Positions 1 through 10,060 of a stretch of DNA of 42,175 nt are shown here, piece by piece. This stretch comes from Sphingomonas endophytica (GTDB taxonomy: Bacteria > Pseudomonadota > Alphaproteobacteria > Sphingomonadales > Sphingomonadaceae). Made by a program: the position numbers and the translations under genes. The notes under the pieces were generated by a model, which did not search any database, was not told where the DNA came from, and was given only the letters and a program-made list of their open reading frames with translations. Each line of letters begins with the position of its first letter. Within the stretch, counting starts at the first letter, position 1. The DNA lies in assembly GCF_001476895.1 (NCBI RefSeq), contig NZ_LDTB01000002.1, positions 1 through 42,175 on the forward strand. The letters are read 5' to 3'.

Positions 1-20
1 CCGGCGAAGGCCGGGATCCA
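1..20 (-). repeat. REP-like palindromic repeat, cut by the window edge
   Basis: The reverse complement reads TGGATCCCGGCCTTCGCCGG, identical to the first 20 bases of the copy at 36672. The trailing GATGACG would lie outside the window. It faces the copy at 61-88, giving a BIME-like inverted pair. Confidence 0.6.
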
Positions 21-60
21 CCGTTCCGCAAACGCAGGATCGTCGGCTCCTGCGGCACCA

Positions 61-88
61 TGGATCCCGGCCTGGGCCGGGATGACGG
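61..88 (+). repeat. REP-like palindromic repeat
   Basis: TGGATCCCGGCCT, three variable bases, then CCGGGATGACGG. The CCCGGCC/GGCCGGG arms form a hairpin. The same element recurs at 36672 and 39923 inside the GTA operon, so it is a dispersed extragenic repeat of this genome. Confidence 0.65.
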
Positions 89-352
89 GAACCAAGACTG
101 GCGAACCTCTCGCGAAGGTCGATCTTCTTCGCACCCCATTCGCAGCGGCTATTTAGTCGGACCATTGCCGCTAGCCGTCACCCGGCCGGCACGCCGGATG
201 CCCGACAACACGACACCCGCAAAATCCGCGACCACCCCGCGAAACCGCGACGATTCCAACTGACGCGCCCGATTCCACCGCTACTTCCGCAACGCGCGGA
301 TTCCGATCCGGCGCGACGCGCCCGCCGCACCGGAATCATGTCGGACTGAAGC

Positions 353-1396
353 CTAGCCGCGCGGCAGCGGCCCGTTGGCGACCGGCGGCATGAACTGCGG
401 CACGCCCTTCGCGTCGTAACGGATCGGCTGGACGCGCGTGTTGCGGTTCGGGTCGAACAGCGGATCGCCCGTGATCGCCTCGTAATCGCGCGCATGATAG
501 ACCAGCATGTCGCGGCCCTTTCCATCGACCGTGAAGCTGTTGTGGCCGGGGCCGAACACCTTGCGCGCCGGGTCGGTCTTCAGCACCGGCTCGGGCGACT
601 TGCTCCACACGGCCGGGTCCATGATGTCGGCATCGTCGCGCGCCGTCAGCATCCCCATGCAATAGCGCGCATCGGTCGCGCTCGCCGAATAGGTCATGAA
701 CAACCGCCCGTTGCGTGCCAGGACCGCCGGGGCCTCCGCGACCTTGAAGCCACGGATTTCCCACGGCAATTCCGGGATCGTCAGCCGCGCCGGCTTGGCG
801 GCCAGCGTCAGCGGCGTCGCCAGCGGCGCCAGGTACAGGTTGGAGTTCGTCTCGATCCCCGGCTCGCGTTGCGCCCACGCCAGATAGCGCGTGCCGCGGT
901 GCACGAAGCTGGTCGAATCGAGCGTGAACGTATCCCACGGCGTCTGGAGCTGTCCCAGCACCGACCATGTGCCCGTCATCGGATCCGCGCCGTCGCACAC
1001 CACCGCGAAGGTGCGGATGCGGAACACATCCTCGCCGCCGCCGCTCGGGCCGGCCGCGAAATACATGATCCATTTGTTATCGATCAGGTGCAGCTCGGGC
1101 GCCCACAGGAAGCCCGACATCGGCCCCTTCGCCGCGTGACGCCAGAGCACCTTCTCGGTCGCAGTCGACAGGCCCGCGATCGTCTTCGACCGGCGCAGCA
1201 CCAGCCGGTCGTATTCGGGCACCGATCCGGTCATGTAATACCAGCCGTCGGTGTGGCGGAACACCTGCGCGTCGGCGCGCTGGCGGACCAGCGGATTGAC
1301 GATCCCGTCCAGCCCCTTCGCCGGCCCGCGCGCGAACGCGGGCGTGGCGGCGAGGGCGGTCGCGCCCCCCAGGAACGAGCGGCGCGACCACGTCAT
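353..1396 (-). CDS. Glycoside hydrolase family 43 protein (arabinan-active, Tat-exported)
   Basis: 347 aa. Likely removes or cleaves alpha-L-arabinosyl units in plant arabinan or arabinoxylan. The N terminus is a twin-arginine signal (SRRSFLGG followed by an Ala-rich segment ending AFARG), which implies periplasmic or exported location. GH43 five-bladed propeller features are visible: an early Asp in the DAQVFRHTDGWYYMTGS segment, WAPELH, the FTLDSTSF segment and EAP as the expected acid region. The start at 1396 overlaps the stop of the upstream GH51 gene by one base (TGATG), so the two are probably translationally coupled. A longer in-frame extension upstream is only a shadow of the GH51 gene. 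Exact substrate (endo-arabinanase or arabinofuranosidase) cannot be told from sequence alone. Confidence 0.85.
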   Translation of the reverse strand: MTWSRRSFLGGATALAATPAFARGPAKGLDGIVNPLVRQRADAQVFRHTDGWYYMTGSVPEYDRLVLRRSKTIAGLSTATEKVLWRHAAKGPMSGFLWAPELHLIDNKWIMYFAAGPSGGGEDVFRIRTFAVVCDGADPMTGTWSVLGQLQTPWDTFTLDSTSFVHRGTRYLAWAQREPGIETNSNLYLAPLATPLTLAAKPARLTIPELPWEIRGFKVAEAPAVLARNGRLFMTYSASATDARYCMGMLTARDDADIMDPAVWSKSPEPVLKTDPARKVFGPGHNSFTVDGKGRDMLVYHARDYEAITGDPLFDPNRNTRVQPIRYDAKGVPQFMPPVANGPLPRG

Positions 1397-2964
1397 CAGT
1401 TCAGCTCCAGCATGACGACCGACTTCGCCGGCAGCGTGACGGTCAGCGTCCCGCCGTTCAGCGCCGCACCGTTGAACGCCGTCGGCACCACCGCATTCGG
1501 CGCGTCGAAGGTGTTCAGCGAGTTGACGGCCGGTCCGGTCAGCACCTGGCCGGAGACGCGCGAGGCGTTCAGCCCGGTCAGCGTCGTGGTGACGGTGATC
1601 GAACGGTTCGGATCGGCATTGGCCAGCGCGACATGCGTCACCCCGGCCTTGTCGCGCACCGCCGACGCGCTGACCGCGGGCATCGTCCACTGGTCCTTGT
1701 TGTACCACGGCGACTTGATGTCGAGCGGCAGGACCGTGCCGTCCATGAACGGCTTGTACATCTTGAAGACGTGGTACGTCGGGGTCAGCACCATCTTCTT
1801 GCCATCGGTCAGGATCATCGCCTGCAGCACGTTCACCATCTGCGCGATCGCGGTCATCTTTACGCGGTCGGCGTGCTTGGCGAAGATGTTCAGGTTGATC
1901 GCGGCGACCAGCGCGTCACGCAAGCTGTTCTGCTGGCGCAGGAAACCCGGATGCGTGCCCGGATCCTGCCCGTACCACGTGCCCCATTCGTCGACCGCCA
2001 GGTACACGCGCTTCTTCGGATCGTACTTGTCCATGATCGCGCTGTGCTTGGTGACCAGCTCTTCCATCCGCCATGTCAGCGCCAGCGTCTCGGCCCAGCC
2101 TTCCTCGCCGAACTCGATCGCCGATGCCTTGGGCGCCCAGCCGCCCGGAACGGTGTAGTAATGGAGCGACAGCGCATCGAGCTGGTCGCCCGCCTCGCGC
2201 ATCATCACCTCGGTCCAGTTATAGTCCTCGACGTTCGCGCCGGAGGCGATCTTCTGGATCTTCGTGCCCGCCGGGGCCTTGATGAACGTCGCGTAGCGGC
2301 GCGTGACGTCGGCGGCATATTCCGGCTTCATGTTGCCGCCGCAGCCCCACAGCTCGTTGCCGATGCCGAAATAGGGCAGCTTCCACGGCGCCTTGTGGCC
2401 GTTCTTGGCGCGCTCGTCGGCCAGCGAGCCGGCGGGGGAGGTGATGTACTCGACCCACTCGGCCATTTCCTGCGGGCTGCCGCTGCCGACGTTGCCGGAG
2501 ATATAGACCTCCGCGCCGATCTGTTCGGTGACGTCGAAGAATTCATGCGTGCCGACGGTGTTCGGCTCGGTCACGCCGCCCCAGTGGGTGTTGATCTTGA
2601 CCGGGCGCTTGGCCTTGGGCCCGATCCCTTCGCGCCAGTGATATTCGTCGGCGAAGCAGCCGCCCGGCCAGCGGATGACCGGCGTGCCCAGGTCGCGCAG
2701 CGCGCCCACCACGTCGTTGCGAAATCCGCGCGTGTTGGGGATGCTGCGATCGTTGCCGACCCACAGCCCGCCGTAGATGCCGTTGCCCAGATGCTCGGCG
2801 AACTGCGTGAAGATCCGCTTGTCGTAGGTCGGCCCCGGCGTATCGGCATGAAGCGTGATCGTCGCGGCCTGCGGCGTCGCCTCCTGCGCCAGCGCGGGAG
2901 CCCCCGCCAGCGATGCCAGACCAAGCGCAAGCGCGCCGGTGATTCCGAACAGACGTGGCTTCAT
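1396..2964 (-). CDS. Alpha-L-arabinofuranosidase, GH51
   Basis: 522 aa. Hydrolyses terminal alpha-L-arabinofuranosides by a retaining mechanism. The signal peptide is residues 1-26 (ends APALAQ), so it is probably periplasmic or secreted. The catalytic (beta/alpha)8 domain follows, with acid/base Glu204 in GIGNELWG and nucleophile Glu326 in VDEWGTW. A C-terminal beta-sandwich (about residues 400-522) completes the family layout. The start at 2964 has a GGGAGG site about 7 bases upstream; an in-frame extension to 3051 has no such site. First gene of an operon with the GH43 gene, divergent from a GntR regulator that probably controls it. Confidence 0.92.
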   Translation of the reverse strand: MKPRLFGITGALALGLASLAGAPALAQEATPQAATITLHADTPGPTYDKRIFTQFAEHLGNGIYGGLWVGNDRSIPNTRGFRNDVVGALRDLGTPVIRWPGGCFADEYHWREGIGPKAKRPVKINTHWGGVTEPNTVGTHEFFDVTEQIGAEVYISGNVGSGSPQEMAEWVEYITSPAGSLADERAKNGHKAPWKLPYFGIGNELWGCGGNMKPEYAADVTRRYATFIKAPAGTKIQKIASGANVEDYNWTEVMMREAGDQLDALSLHYYTVPGGWAPKASAIEFGEEGWAETLALTWRMEELVTKHSAIMDKYDPKKRVYLAVDEWGTWYGQDPGTHPGFLRQQNSLRDALVAAINLNIFAKHADRVKMTAIAQMVNVLQAMILTDGKKMVLTPTYHVFKMYKPFMDGTVLPLDIKSPWYNKDQWTMPAVSASAVRDKAGVTHVALANADPNRSITVTTTLTGLNASRVSGQVLTGPAVNSLNTFDAPNAVVPTAFNGAALNGGTLTVTLPAKSVVMLELN

Positions 2965-3013
2965 TCCATCCTCCCGATGCCGGCATGATCCGCGACCGCG
3001 CCGTGATTTTCTG

Positions 3014-3027
3014 ATTACTCGGACAAT
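3014..3027. promoter_or_regulatory. Candidate GntR/FadR operator between divergent arabinosidase and regulator genes
   Basis: ATTACTCGGACAAT, an imperfect dyad in an AT-richer patch of the 152-base divergent intergenic region. On the minus strand it reads ATTGTCCGAGTAAT, with outer ATT/AAT arms symmetric and a TTGTCC half-site. FadR-subfamily operators are short dyads of this size. Placement fits autoregulation plus control of the GH51-GH43 operon. No experimental support. Confidence 0.3.
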
Positions 3028-3116
3028 ATATTTCGCTACGCTGGATTGCAACGCCCGTTTCCAGAAGCGAAAACACGGGCGAGCGCAGTGGATATCGCTG
3101 CGGAAAGGGGAGGGTC

Positions 3117-3908
3117 GTGGAAGAAATCGACGGCGATTCGGGGGGTAGTCGGGCGATGACGGAACCGGGCGAGCGCCCCGTTGCCAGCGATGGCGTACGC
3201 GCGACCGGACGCGGCACCGGCCGACGGTTGCACGGCGCGATCGCGCACAAGCTGGGCACCGCGATCCTGTCCGGCGAATATGCTCCCGGCGACCGGCTGT
3301 CGGGCGAGGTGGCCTTCTCCGAACAGCTCGACGTGTCGCGCAGCGCCTATCGCGAGGCGATGCAGGTGCTGGCCGCCAAGGGGCTGGTCGAAAGCCGGCC
3401 GAAGGCGGGGACGCGGGTGCTGCCGCGCGAGCGGTGGAATCTGCTGGATCCGGAAGTGCTGGCCTGGGCGTTTTCCGGCGCGCCCGACGTGCAGTTCGTG
3501 CGGGCGCTGTTCGAGCTGCGCGCGGTCGTCGAGCCGGCGGCGGCCGGGTTCGCGGCGCAGCGCCGCGATCGCGCCGACCTGAAGGCGATGAAGGATGCGC
3601 TGACCGCGATGCGGCGCCATACGCTGGCCACCGACGCCGGACGCGCGGCCGACCGGGATTTCCACAATGCGGTCCTGAAGGCGACGCGCAACGACGCGCT
3701 GGTCGTGCTGAGCGCCAGCATCGGCGCGGCGGTGCACTGGACGACGCAGTTCAAGCAGCGCGCGCGCGCGCTGCCGCGCAACCCGATCCCCGACCATGTC
3801 CGCGTGTACGACATGATCGTCGCGCAGGACGTCGATGGGGCGACGGCGGCGATGCGGGTGCTGGTCGACCTGGCGCTGGACGACACGCGCTTCGCGATGG
3901 AGTCCTGA
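3117..3908 (+). CDS. GntR-family transcriptional regulator, FadR subfamily
   Basis: 263 aa from a GTG start; a GGGGAGGG site ends two bases before it. An ATG at 3156 is a possible alternative. The N-terminal winged helix covers about residues 38-105 (motifs AILSGEYAPGDRLSGE, LDVSRSAYREAM and KGLVESRPKAGTRV). The C-terminal all-helical FCD ligand-binding domain covers about 120-255, with the metal-type Asp/His pattern (ADRDFHNAVLKAT). It probably senses a sugar or sugar acid and represses the divergent arabinosidase operon and perhaps the convergent porin gene. Ligand unknown. Confidence 0.88.
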   Translation: MEEIDGDSGGSRAMTEPGERPVASDGVRATGRGTGRRLHGAIAHKLGTAILSGEYAPGDRLSGEVAFSEQLDVSRSAYREAMQVLAAKGLVESRPKAGTRVLPRERWNLLDPEVLAWAFSGAPDVQFVRALFELRAVVEPAAAGFAAQRRDRADLKAMKDALTAMRRHTLATDAGRAADRDFHNAVLKATRNDALVVLSASIGAAVHWTTQFKQRARALPRNPIPDHVRVYDMIVAQDVDGATAAMRVLVDLALDDTRFAMES

Positions 3909-3909
3909 G

Positions 3910-5103
3910 CTACCGTCCGATCTTGACGCGCAGCGCCGCGACCCACGCGTTGCCGACGTCTCGGCGGCCGCCGGGGTGGACGATCCATTGCAGGTCGGGC
4001 TGGACGTTGAGCCAGCGCCGCGCGACCAGCCGGTAGGTCAGCTCGACCACCGTCTCGTGCGGGCCGACCCGCTCGACGCGGCGATAATGCGGTCCGAACG
4101 CCACCATCGCGGCCGACAGGCCGATCTGATCGGCGGGGCGGCCGGGCAGGGTCCCGGTGCGCACCACCCCGCCGCCGACATAATGCGCCGCGGCATTGTA
4201 GCGACGGTCGGCAAAGCCATAGCGCAGCCACCCGCCGACCCCCTGACCGCCGCGATCCGCCCCGGTCAGTTGCCGTTCGACCAGGGCATAGGCGCCGCGA
4301 TTGCCGTCCTCCTCGCGAGCGGCGCCGGTCAGGCGCGGCAGCCGCGCGATATAGCGCCAGCTTCCGACCGCCAGCTTGGTTCGCGGGCCCAGCCGCGCCA
4401 GTTCCGCAATGATCAGCGCGCCGTCGCGCCGCCCGAGCCGGATCGCGGTGGCGGCGGGGCGGGTGGGATCGCCCGGCACCGCGTCGAGGACCGCCGCGCG
4501 CACCAGCCAGCGATCGTCGAGCGCGACCTCGCCGCGCACCGCCAGCGAGGTGACGGGGAAGATCGACGGGCCGCGCCGCCCGGATTGCGCGATGTCGGGG
4601 CCGATGCCGTGCGACGACAGCAGGAACAGCGAGCCGGCGATCGTCGTGTCGAACTCGGCGTTGAGATTGTAGAGCCCGGCCTTCACCGAGCCGGCGCGGC
4701 CGATATCCTGCTCCACCCACGCCTCGAACAGCCGCGTCGCTGGCACGCCGGTTTCGATATTGGAGGCGACCTGGAAATCGCCGCTCAGCACCGGCGAGAA
4801 GCGTGTGCCGTTGTTGTAGATGACGTAGCCGAACGCCCGTGCCCCTCGCCAGCCGAGCAGGGCTTCGGCATCGACGGCCACCTGAAGATCGAGATTGTCG
4901 AGATAGCGCACGCCGCGCGCCCGCCCGCCCGCGACATTCGCGATCGTGTCGGCGGTGTAGACCGCCGACGTGGTGACGGGGCCGCCGCTGCGCTCATTGG
5001 CGGCGCGCGGATAGCCGGTCGGGCGCTGGTTCTGTGCGGCGGCGATCCCCGGCACCAGCGCGAACGTCACCGCCCACCACCGCCCGGCCTGCCAACGTGT
5101 CAT
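3910..5103 (-). CDS. Carbohydrate-selective porin, OprB family
   Basis: About 397 aa from the ATG at 5103; a start five codons upstream (5118) is also open. A signal peptide ends near GIAAAQ, followed by alternating amphipathic strands expected of a 16-stranded outer-membrane barrel, ending in VAALRVKIGR. Typical OprB segments are ENLDLQVAVDAE-like (here LDNLDLQVAVDAE), GYVIYNNGTRFS, FEAWVEQD and GLYNLNAEFD. It would admit sugars or oligosaccharides released by the neighbouring arabinosidases. The stop lies one base from the stop of the GntR gene, in convergent orientation. The divergent neighbour is the EF-hand gene. Confidence 0.82.
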   Translation of the reverse strand: MTRWQAGRWWAVTFALVPGIAAAQNQRPTGYPRAANERSGGPVTTSAVYTADTIANVAGGRARGVRYLDNLDLQVAVDAEALLGWRGARAFGYVIYNNGTRFSPVLSGDFQVASNIETGVPATRLFEAWVEQDIGRAGSVKAGLYNLNAEFDTTIAGSLFLLSSHGIGPDIAQSGRRGPSIFPVTSLAVRGEVALDDRWLVRAAVLDAVPGDPTRPAATAIRLGRRDGALIIAELARLGPRTKLAVGSWRYIARLPRLTGAAREEDGNRGAYALVERQLTGADRGGQGVGGWLRYGFADRRYNAAAHYVGGGVVRTGTLPGRPADQIGLSAAMVAFGPHYRRVERVGPHETVVELTYRLVARRWLNVQPDLQWIVHPGGRRDVGNAWVAALRVKIGR

Positions 5104-5189
5104 CGTTCTGTCCCGCACGCCGATCGAATCCCCGCTGCCACGGCCGCAAGGCGCTGGCGATACGCCGCCGCTTCTGCCACGGAGCGGTG

Positions 5190-5734
5190 ATGATTCCGTT
5201 TGCGTTGCTTCTGCTCGCCGCGGCCGCGTCGCAGGATGCGCCGCAGGAGGGTGACATCACCGTCCGCGCGCCCCTGCCCGCCACGCCGCAGACCCCCGCG
5301 ACGATGGTCGTCGAGCCGGTCGCGATGTTCATCGCCGCGTGCGACGGCGATGGCGATGCGAAGGTCGAGCGGTACGAACTGGAGACATGCGTCGCCACAT
5401 CGTTCGCGGCCTTCGATCCGGGGAAGACCGGGCAGATGCGCTATATCGCGTTCGGGGACTGGGCGCTGCGCTATCTGGGCGATCGCGCCGCGCTGCCCAG
5501 CCCGTATGAGGTCGATCGCGACAATGACGAGCGCGTGTCGCTGACCGAATTGCAGGACCATTTCTCGCGATTGTTCGCGCGGTACGATCGCGACGGCGAT
5601 CATGCGATCAGCCGGGCGGAACTGCTGACCTATCGCACGATGCCGGTCGACGCGCAGGGGCCGACCGCGGGGCGGCGACCGGTGACGAAGGACGACGCGC
5701 CCGCCCCCGAGGCGCGGCGCAAGGGGCGGCGGCG

Positions 5735-5738
<4 letters not shown>
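5190..5738 (+). CDS. Secreted EF-hand calcium-binding protein
   Basis: 182 aa. The start at 5190 is set by GGAG five bases upstream and gives a clean signal peptide ([13 protein letters not shown]). Three canonical EF-hand loops are visible: Asp52-Glu63 ([12 protein letters not shown]), Asp109-Glu120 ([12 protein letters not shown]) and Asp133-Glu144 ([12 protein letters not shown]). A degenerate loop may sit near residues 76-88. The tail is basic (RRKGRRR). Small EF-hand proteins of this kind are common and uncharacterised in sphingomonads. Its stop overlaps the TTG start of tgt (TTGA), so the two are probably cotranscribed; a functional link is not evident. Confidence 0.85.
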
Positions 5739-6868
<1,130 letters not shown>

Positions 6869-6869
6869 C

Positions 6870-7076
6870 GTGAGCGACGAGCAACCCAACGAGATCCTGG
6901 CCACCGCCGCGGCGGCCAAGGCGCATGAGGAAGCGGGCGCGACCGGCGCGGCGGCGTTGCAGCGCAAGGGCCACTGGAACCCGGGCAAGACGTGGCTGGG
7001 CGTCGGGATCGGATCGGCGGCGGTGGCGGCGGCGCTGCTGTTCGCCAACTCGCGACGCGACGGGGAGAAGAAGTAA
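6870..7076 (+). CDS. Small single-pass membrane protein, unknown function
   Basis: 68 aa from a GTG start with AAAAGGAG placed about six bases upstream. The N-terminal half is Ala/Glu-rich and soluble. One transmembrane helix (TWLGVGIGSAAVAAALLFA, about residues 41-59) is followed by a short basic tail (NSRRDGEKK). It is linked to tgt in an apparent operon. No family recognised. Confidence 0.7.
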   Translation: MSDEQPNEILATAAAAKAHEEAGATGAAALQRKGHWNPGKTWLGVGIGSAAVAAALLFANSRRDGEKK

Positions 7077-7080
7077 CGCG

Positions 7081-8145
7081 CTACGAGCCGAGCGGGACGA
7101 GCGGCGCCGGCCGTCGCCGCAACAGGCGGTGGCGAAGCGGCGTCTCGAACCGGGTCAGCGACCAATGCGCGAGCGGCACGGTCGCCATGGCGGTCGCGAC
7201 CACCAGCAGGTCGAGCGCCGTGCCGGTCAGGTGCAGCAACCGCTCGCCGATGATCGCGACGATCGCGGTGTGGGCGACGGGGTGCAGCATGTAGATGCCG
7301 TAGCTGATCGGTCCCAGTCGGTCGGTGCGATGAGTGAATGGTCGCGCGGACAGGTCGGCGGCGACCGTGGCGGCGACCACCGCCCAGGCCAGCGGCAGCA
7401 GCGCCGCCGGCGCCCAGCCGCCGATCACGCCGCCGAGCAGCAGCGCGGTCGTCGCGACCGCCAGCGTGCGCGGCGCGGGGCAGTGGCGTAGCCGGTCGCC
7501 CGCGCGCGCCAGAAGAATGCCGACGACGAAGCTGGGCAGCGCGCGCACGACGCCGAAGTACCAGGTCCATGACAGCCACGCCCCGCCCGAGGTCGCGTCG
7601 AGCGCGGCGGCGGCGCCGAGCGCCAGCACCACCAGCGCCAGCGGCGCGCGCACGGCGACGAACAGCAGCAGCGGGGCGAGCAGGTACATGCCCAGCTCCG
7701 CGCTGATCGACCAGCTGACGCCGTTGAAGCTGAGGCTGTGGCAGATCCCCAGCGCGTGCAGCGCCAGCGCGTTGGGGATCAGGCAGGCGGGATCATAGCG
7801 TCGCGGATCGTCGGATGTGGCCAGCCCGCTCCACACCGCGACGCCGATGAGCAGGTAGAAGGCGAGCGTCGCCCAGTGCAGCGGGGCGAGCCGGACGACC
7901 CGTCGCCAGAGGAAGTCGCCGATCGCCACGACGTCGGACAGCCGGCCAGCGTAGCGATGGGCGATGACGAAGCCGGAGATGGTGAAGAACAGGTCGACCA
8001 GGATCGTCAGCCCCCCGATCGGGCCCAGCATCGCGCGCGCGGGTGCGGACAGCGCGGTGCCGAGGTGCAGCACCATCACCCCGCATGCCGCCGCGAAGCG
8101 CAGCAGATCGAGGTGCGGCAGCGTGGCGTCGGTGCGATTCGGCAT
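7081..8145 (-). CDS. Acyltransferase-3 family membrane protein (probable polysaccharide O-acetyltransferase)
   Basis: 354 aa with about ten hydrophobic helices. The family signature Arg-X10-His is present (Arg16 and His27 in LDLLRFAAACGVMVLHLG), as is FFTISGFVIAHRY. Such proteins move acyl groups, usually acetyl, across the inner membrane onto glycans. The start at 8145 gives a normal family N terminus; the longer in-frame extension to 8694 runs through the upstream acetyltransferase gene and is rejected. It lies 212 bases downstream of the glycosyltransferase operon on the same strand and is likely part of the polysaccharide locus. Confidence 0.85.
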   Translation of the reverse strand: MPNRTDATLPHLDLLRFAAACGVMVLHLGTALSAPARAMLGPIGGLTILVDLFFTISGFVIAHRYAGRLSDVVAIGDFLWRRVVRLAPLHWATLAFYLLIGVAVWSGLATSDDPRRYDPACLIPNALALHALGICHSLSFNGVSWSISAELGMYLLAPLLLFVAVRAPLALVVLALGAAAALDATSGGAWLSWTWYFGVVRALPSFVVGILLARAGDRLRHCPAPRTLAVATTALLLGGVIGGWAPAALLPLAWAVVAATVAADLSARPFTHRTDRLGPISYGIYMLHPVAHTAIVAIIGERLLHLTGTALDLLVVATAMATVPLAHWSLTRFETPLRHRLLRRRPAPLVPLGS

Positions 8146-8357
8146 CGGCGGTTCTCGTCCGTTTCGGATGGGGTATGATCCATGACGGATGATGCCGGGT
8201 GAGTCGACGGCGCAACGACATCCGACCGGCGTTGCGACGGCAATGGGGTCCAGGTAGGGCGGGCAGGTTTCGCTTCGGGTGCTGGCTGCGGCGCACCGTG
8301 CCACAGGAGCCGCGAACATGGATGGCGGGGCAATGGGGAACGCAGCCGCGCCGCGCG

Positions 8358-8861
8358 CTACCGCACCTCGCCCTTCGCCGGGAGCGCGACACCGCCCTTG
8401 GGCACGTCGTGGCGCACCACCGCGCCGGCGGCGACCGTCGCGCCGTCGCCGAGCGTGATGCCGCCGATCACCGTCGCGCCGGCATAGACGGTCGCGCGGT
8501 CGCCGACGCGCGGATAGCGTGCCTCGCCGGCGTTGCGCCGCCCGAAGGTCACATGCTGGTACAGGGTGACGTCCGCACCGATCACGGTGTCCGCACCGAT
8601 GACGATCCCGACCGGATGCGGCAGTCGCAGTCCGGGGCCGATCACGGCGGTGGGATCGATATAGCAGCCATAGCCCTTGACGATCCGCCGCCACGCGAGG
8701 ACCGACACCAGCCGCCCGAGCGCGCCGCCACGTACCCGACCCCAGCGCATCACGCGGTAGAGCGTGACCACCGCGAACCCGGGGTTGAGGAACCAGCCGA
8801 TCGCCGCGCCCTGCACGCCGGTGCGGTTGGCGTTGGCGAACAGGTCACGCCGCCACGTCAT
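8358..8861 (-). CDS. Serine O-acetyltransferase-like hexapeptide-repeat protein
   Basis: 167 aa. A left-handed beta-helix of hexapeptide repeats (DPTAVIGPGLRLPHPVGIVI, IGADVTLYQ, VGDRATVYAGATVIGG) with the CysE/WcaB-like catalytic His in LPHPVG. It lacks the long N-terminal domain of housekeeping CysE. Together with its place at the end of a glycosyltransferase operon, this suggests sugar O-acetylation during polysaccharide synthesis, not cysteine biosynthesis. Its ATG overlaps the stop of the upstream GT4 gene by four bases (ATGA). Confidence 0.82.
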   Translation of the reverse strand: MTWRRDLFANANRTGVQGAAIGWFLNPGFAVVTLYRVMRWGRVRGGALGRLVSVLAWRRIVKGYGCYIDPTAVIGPGLRLPHPVGIVIGADTVIGADVTLYQHVTFGRRNAGEARYPRVGDRATVYAGATVIGGITLGDGATVAAGAVVRHDVPKGGVALPAKGEVR

Positions 8862-10060
8862 CGCGCCACCGCCGCGATCGCATCGGCATAGGCGGCGCGG
8901 TTTTCCGCGACGATGCGGTCCTCCGCGAACCAGCCGAGCGCGTCGGGGTGTTTCAGTCCGCCCGCGCGCCATGCCGGCGCATCGGCGAGCGCGACGTCCA
9001 TCGCGGCGGCCAGCGCGGCGACATCGGTCGGCGGATAGGTGATCGAATGCGCGGCAAGGTCGGCGATCTCCGGGATGCCGCCCGCCTCCGCGCAGATCGC
9101 CGACAGGCCGTAGGACAGCGCCTCGATCAGCGTGCGCGGCAGCGGCTCGGGCCAGACCGAGGAGATCAGCACCGTATCGAGCGAGCGGTAGAAGTCGCCG
9201 GCCTGCGCGAAACCGACCCATTCGATGCGCGGATCGGGGTAGCGCGCCTTCAGGTCCGCGACGTAATCGGCCGCGCCGACCCCGGCGATGCGCAGCCGCC
9301 AGTCGCTGCGCGTCAGGCGCGTCGTGGCGGCCAGCACCACGTCGATGCCCTTTTCGGCCTCGACGCGGCCGATGAAGCCGAAGACGAACGGCGCATCGGC
9401 CGGCTGCGGATCGCGCCGCTGCTCGTCGAGCGGCACGATGTTGAAGATGCGGCGCGCGGGCACGCCGGGGAAATAGTCTTCGTCGTGATGGCGGCGGATG
9501 ACATATTCGCTGTTCGACACGAGCTGATCGACGCGCGCCGATTCCCGCTTGCCGGGCGCGGTCAGGACGCGGCATTCGAGGCAGCGCGTCGCGCAGTTCG
9601 CGCCGTTCTTGAACAGCGCGGAGCGGGTGCACATCACGCCGTAATCGCGCAGCGTCTGGACGAGCGGCAGGCCGCGCTTCTTGATTTCGCGCCAGATCGC
9701 CGGGCTGAAGCCGGTGATGACGTTGCAATGGACGACATCGGGGCGCTCGACGTCGAGCAGCGCGCCCAGCCGGCGCGCGGCGGCGCGGTTCCAGCGGTTG
9801 CGGGCGTGCCATTGCAGCCGCTTCAGCTTCGGCTGCGGCGCGGCGTCGGGATCGTAGGGCCAGTAGATATTGTCCATCGGCAGGCGGTGGACCTTCACCC
9901 CGTTCTTAACCTCGACGCTGGGGGCGGGCGTGTCGTCGAGCGTGGCGACGACCACCTCGTCCCCGGCGCGGACCAGCGCCTCGGCGAGCAGCGATACCGA
10001 CTTCTCCGCGCCGCCGATCTTGTGCGGCGGGTAGAGGACGTTGACGATCAGCACCTTCAT
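8858..10060 (-). CDS. GT4-family glycosyltransferase
   Basis: 400 aa, GT-B fold. The N-terminal acceptor domain starts MKVLIVNVLYPP with the GGAEKSV glycine loop. The C-terminal donor domain has GFIGRVEAEKGIDV and the EX7E-type motif EPLPRTLIEALSYG followed by AGGIPEI. A four-Cys cluster in the middle (C-T-R, C-A-T-R-C-L-E-C near residues 150-170) is seen in some GT4 enzymes. Third of three adjoining GT4 genes; start and stop both overlap neighbours by four bases. Donor and acceptor sugars unknown. Confidence 0.88.
   Translation of the reverse strand: MKVLIVNVLYPPHKIGGAEKSVSLLAEALVRAGDEVVVATLDDTPAPSVEVKNGVKVHRLPMDNIYWPYDPDAAPQPKLKRLQWHARNRWNRAAARRLGALLDVERPDVVHCNVITGFSPAIWREIKKRGLPLVQTLRDYGVMCTRSALFKNGANCATRCLECRVLTAPGKRESARVDQLVSNSEYVIRRHHDEDYFPGVPARRIFNIVPLDEQRRDPQPADAPFVFGFIGRVEAEKGIDVVLAATTRLTRSDWRLRIAGVGAADYVADLKARYPDPRIEWVGFAQAGDFYRSLDTVLISSVWPEPLPRTLIEALSYGLSAICAEAGGIPEIADLAAHSITYPPTDVAALAAAMDVALADAPAWRAGGLKHPDALGWFAEDRIVAENRAAYADAIAAVAR

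Larger units (their letters stand above)
1..352. other. Non-coding stretch with an inverted pair of REP-like repeats
   Basis: No convincing gene is seen here. Short open frames on both strands lack a ribosome binding site and recognisable protein character. The stretch lies downstream of the minus-strand GH43 gene. It holds two copies of a REP-like palindrome in opposite orientation (1-20 and 61-88). I see no U-tract terminator for the arabinosidase operon. Confidence 0.6.

Noticed and set aside
494..2158. 554-codon plus-strand frame over the GH43/GH51 genes
   Set aside because: Arg/His-rich shadow of two well-supported genes on the minus strand.
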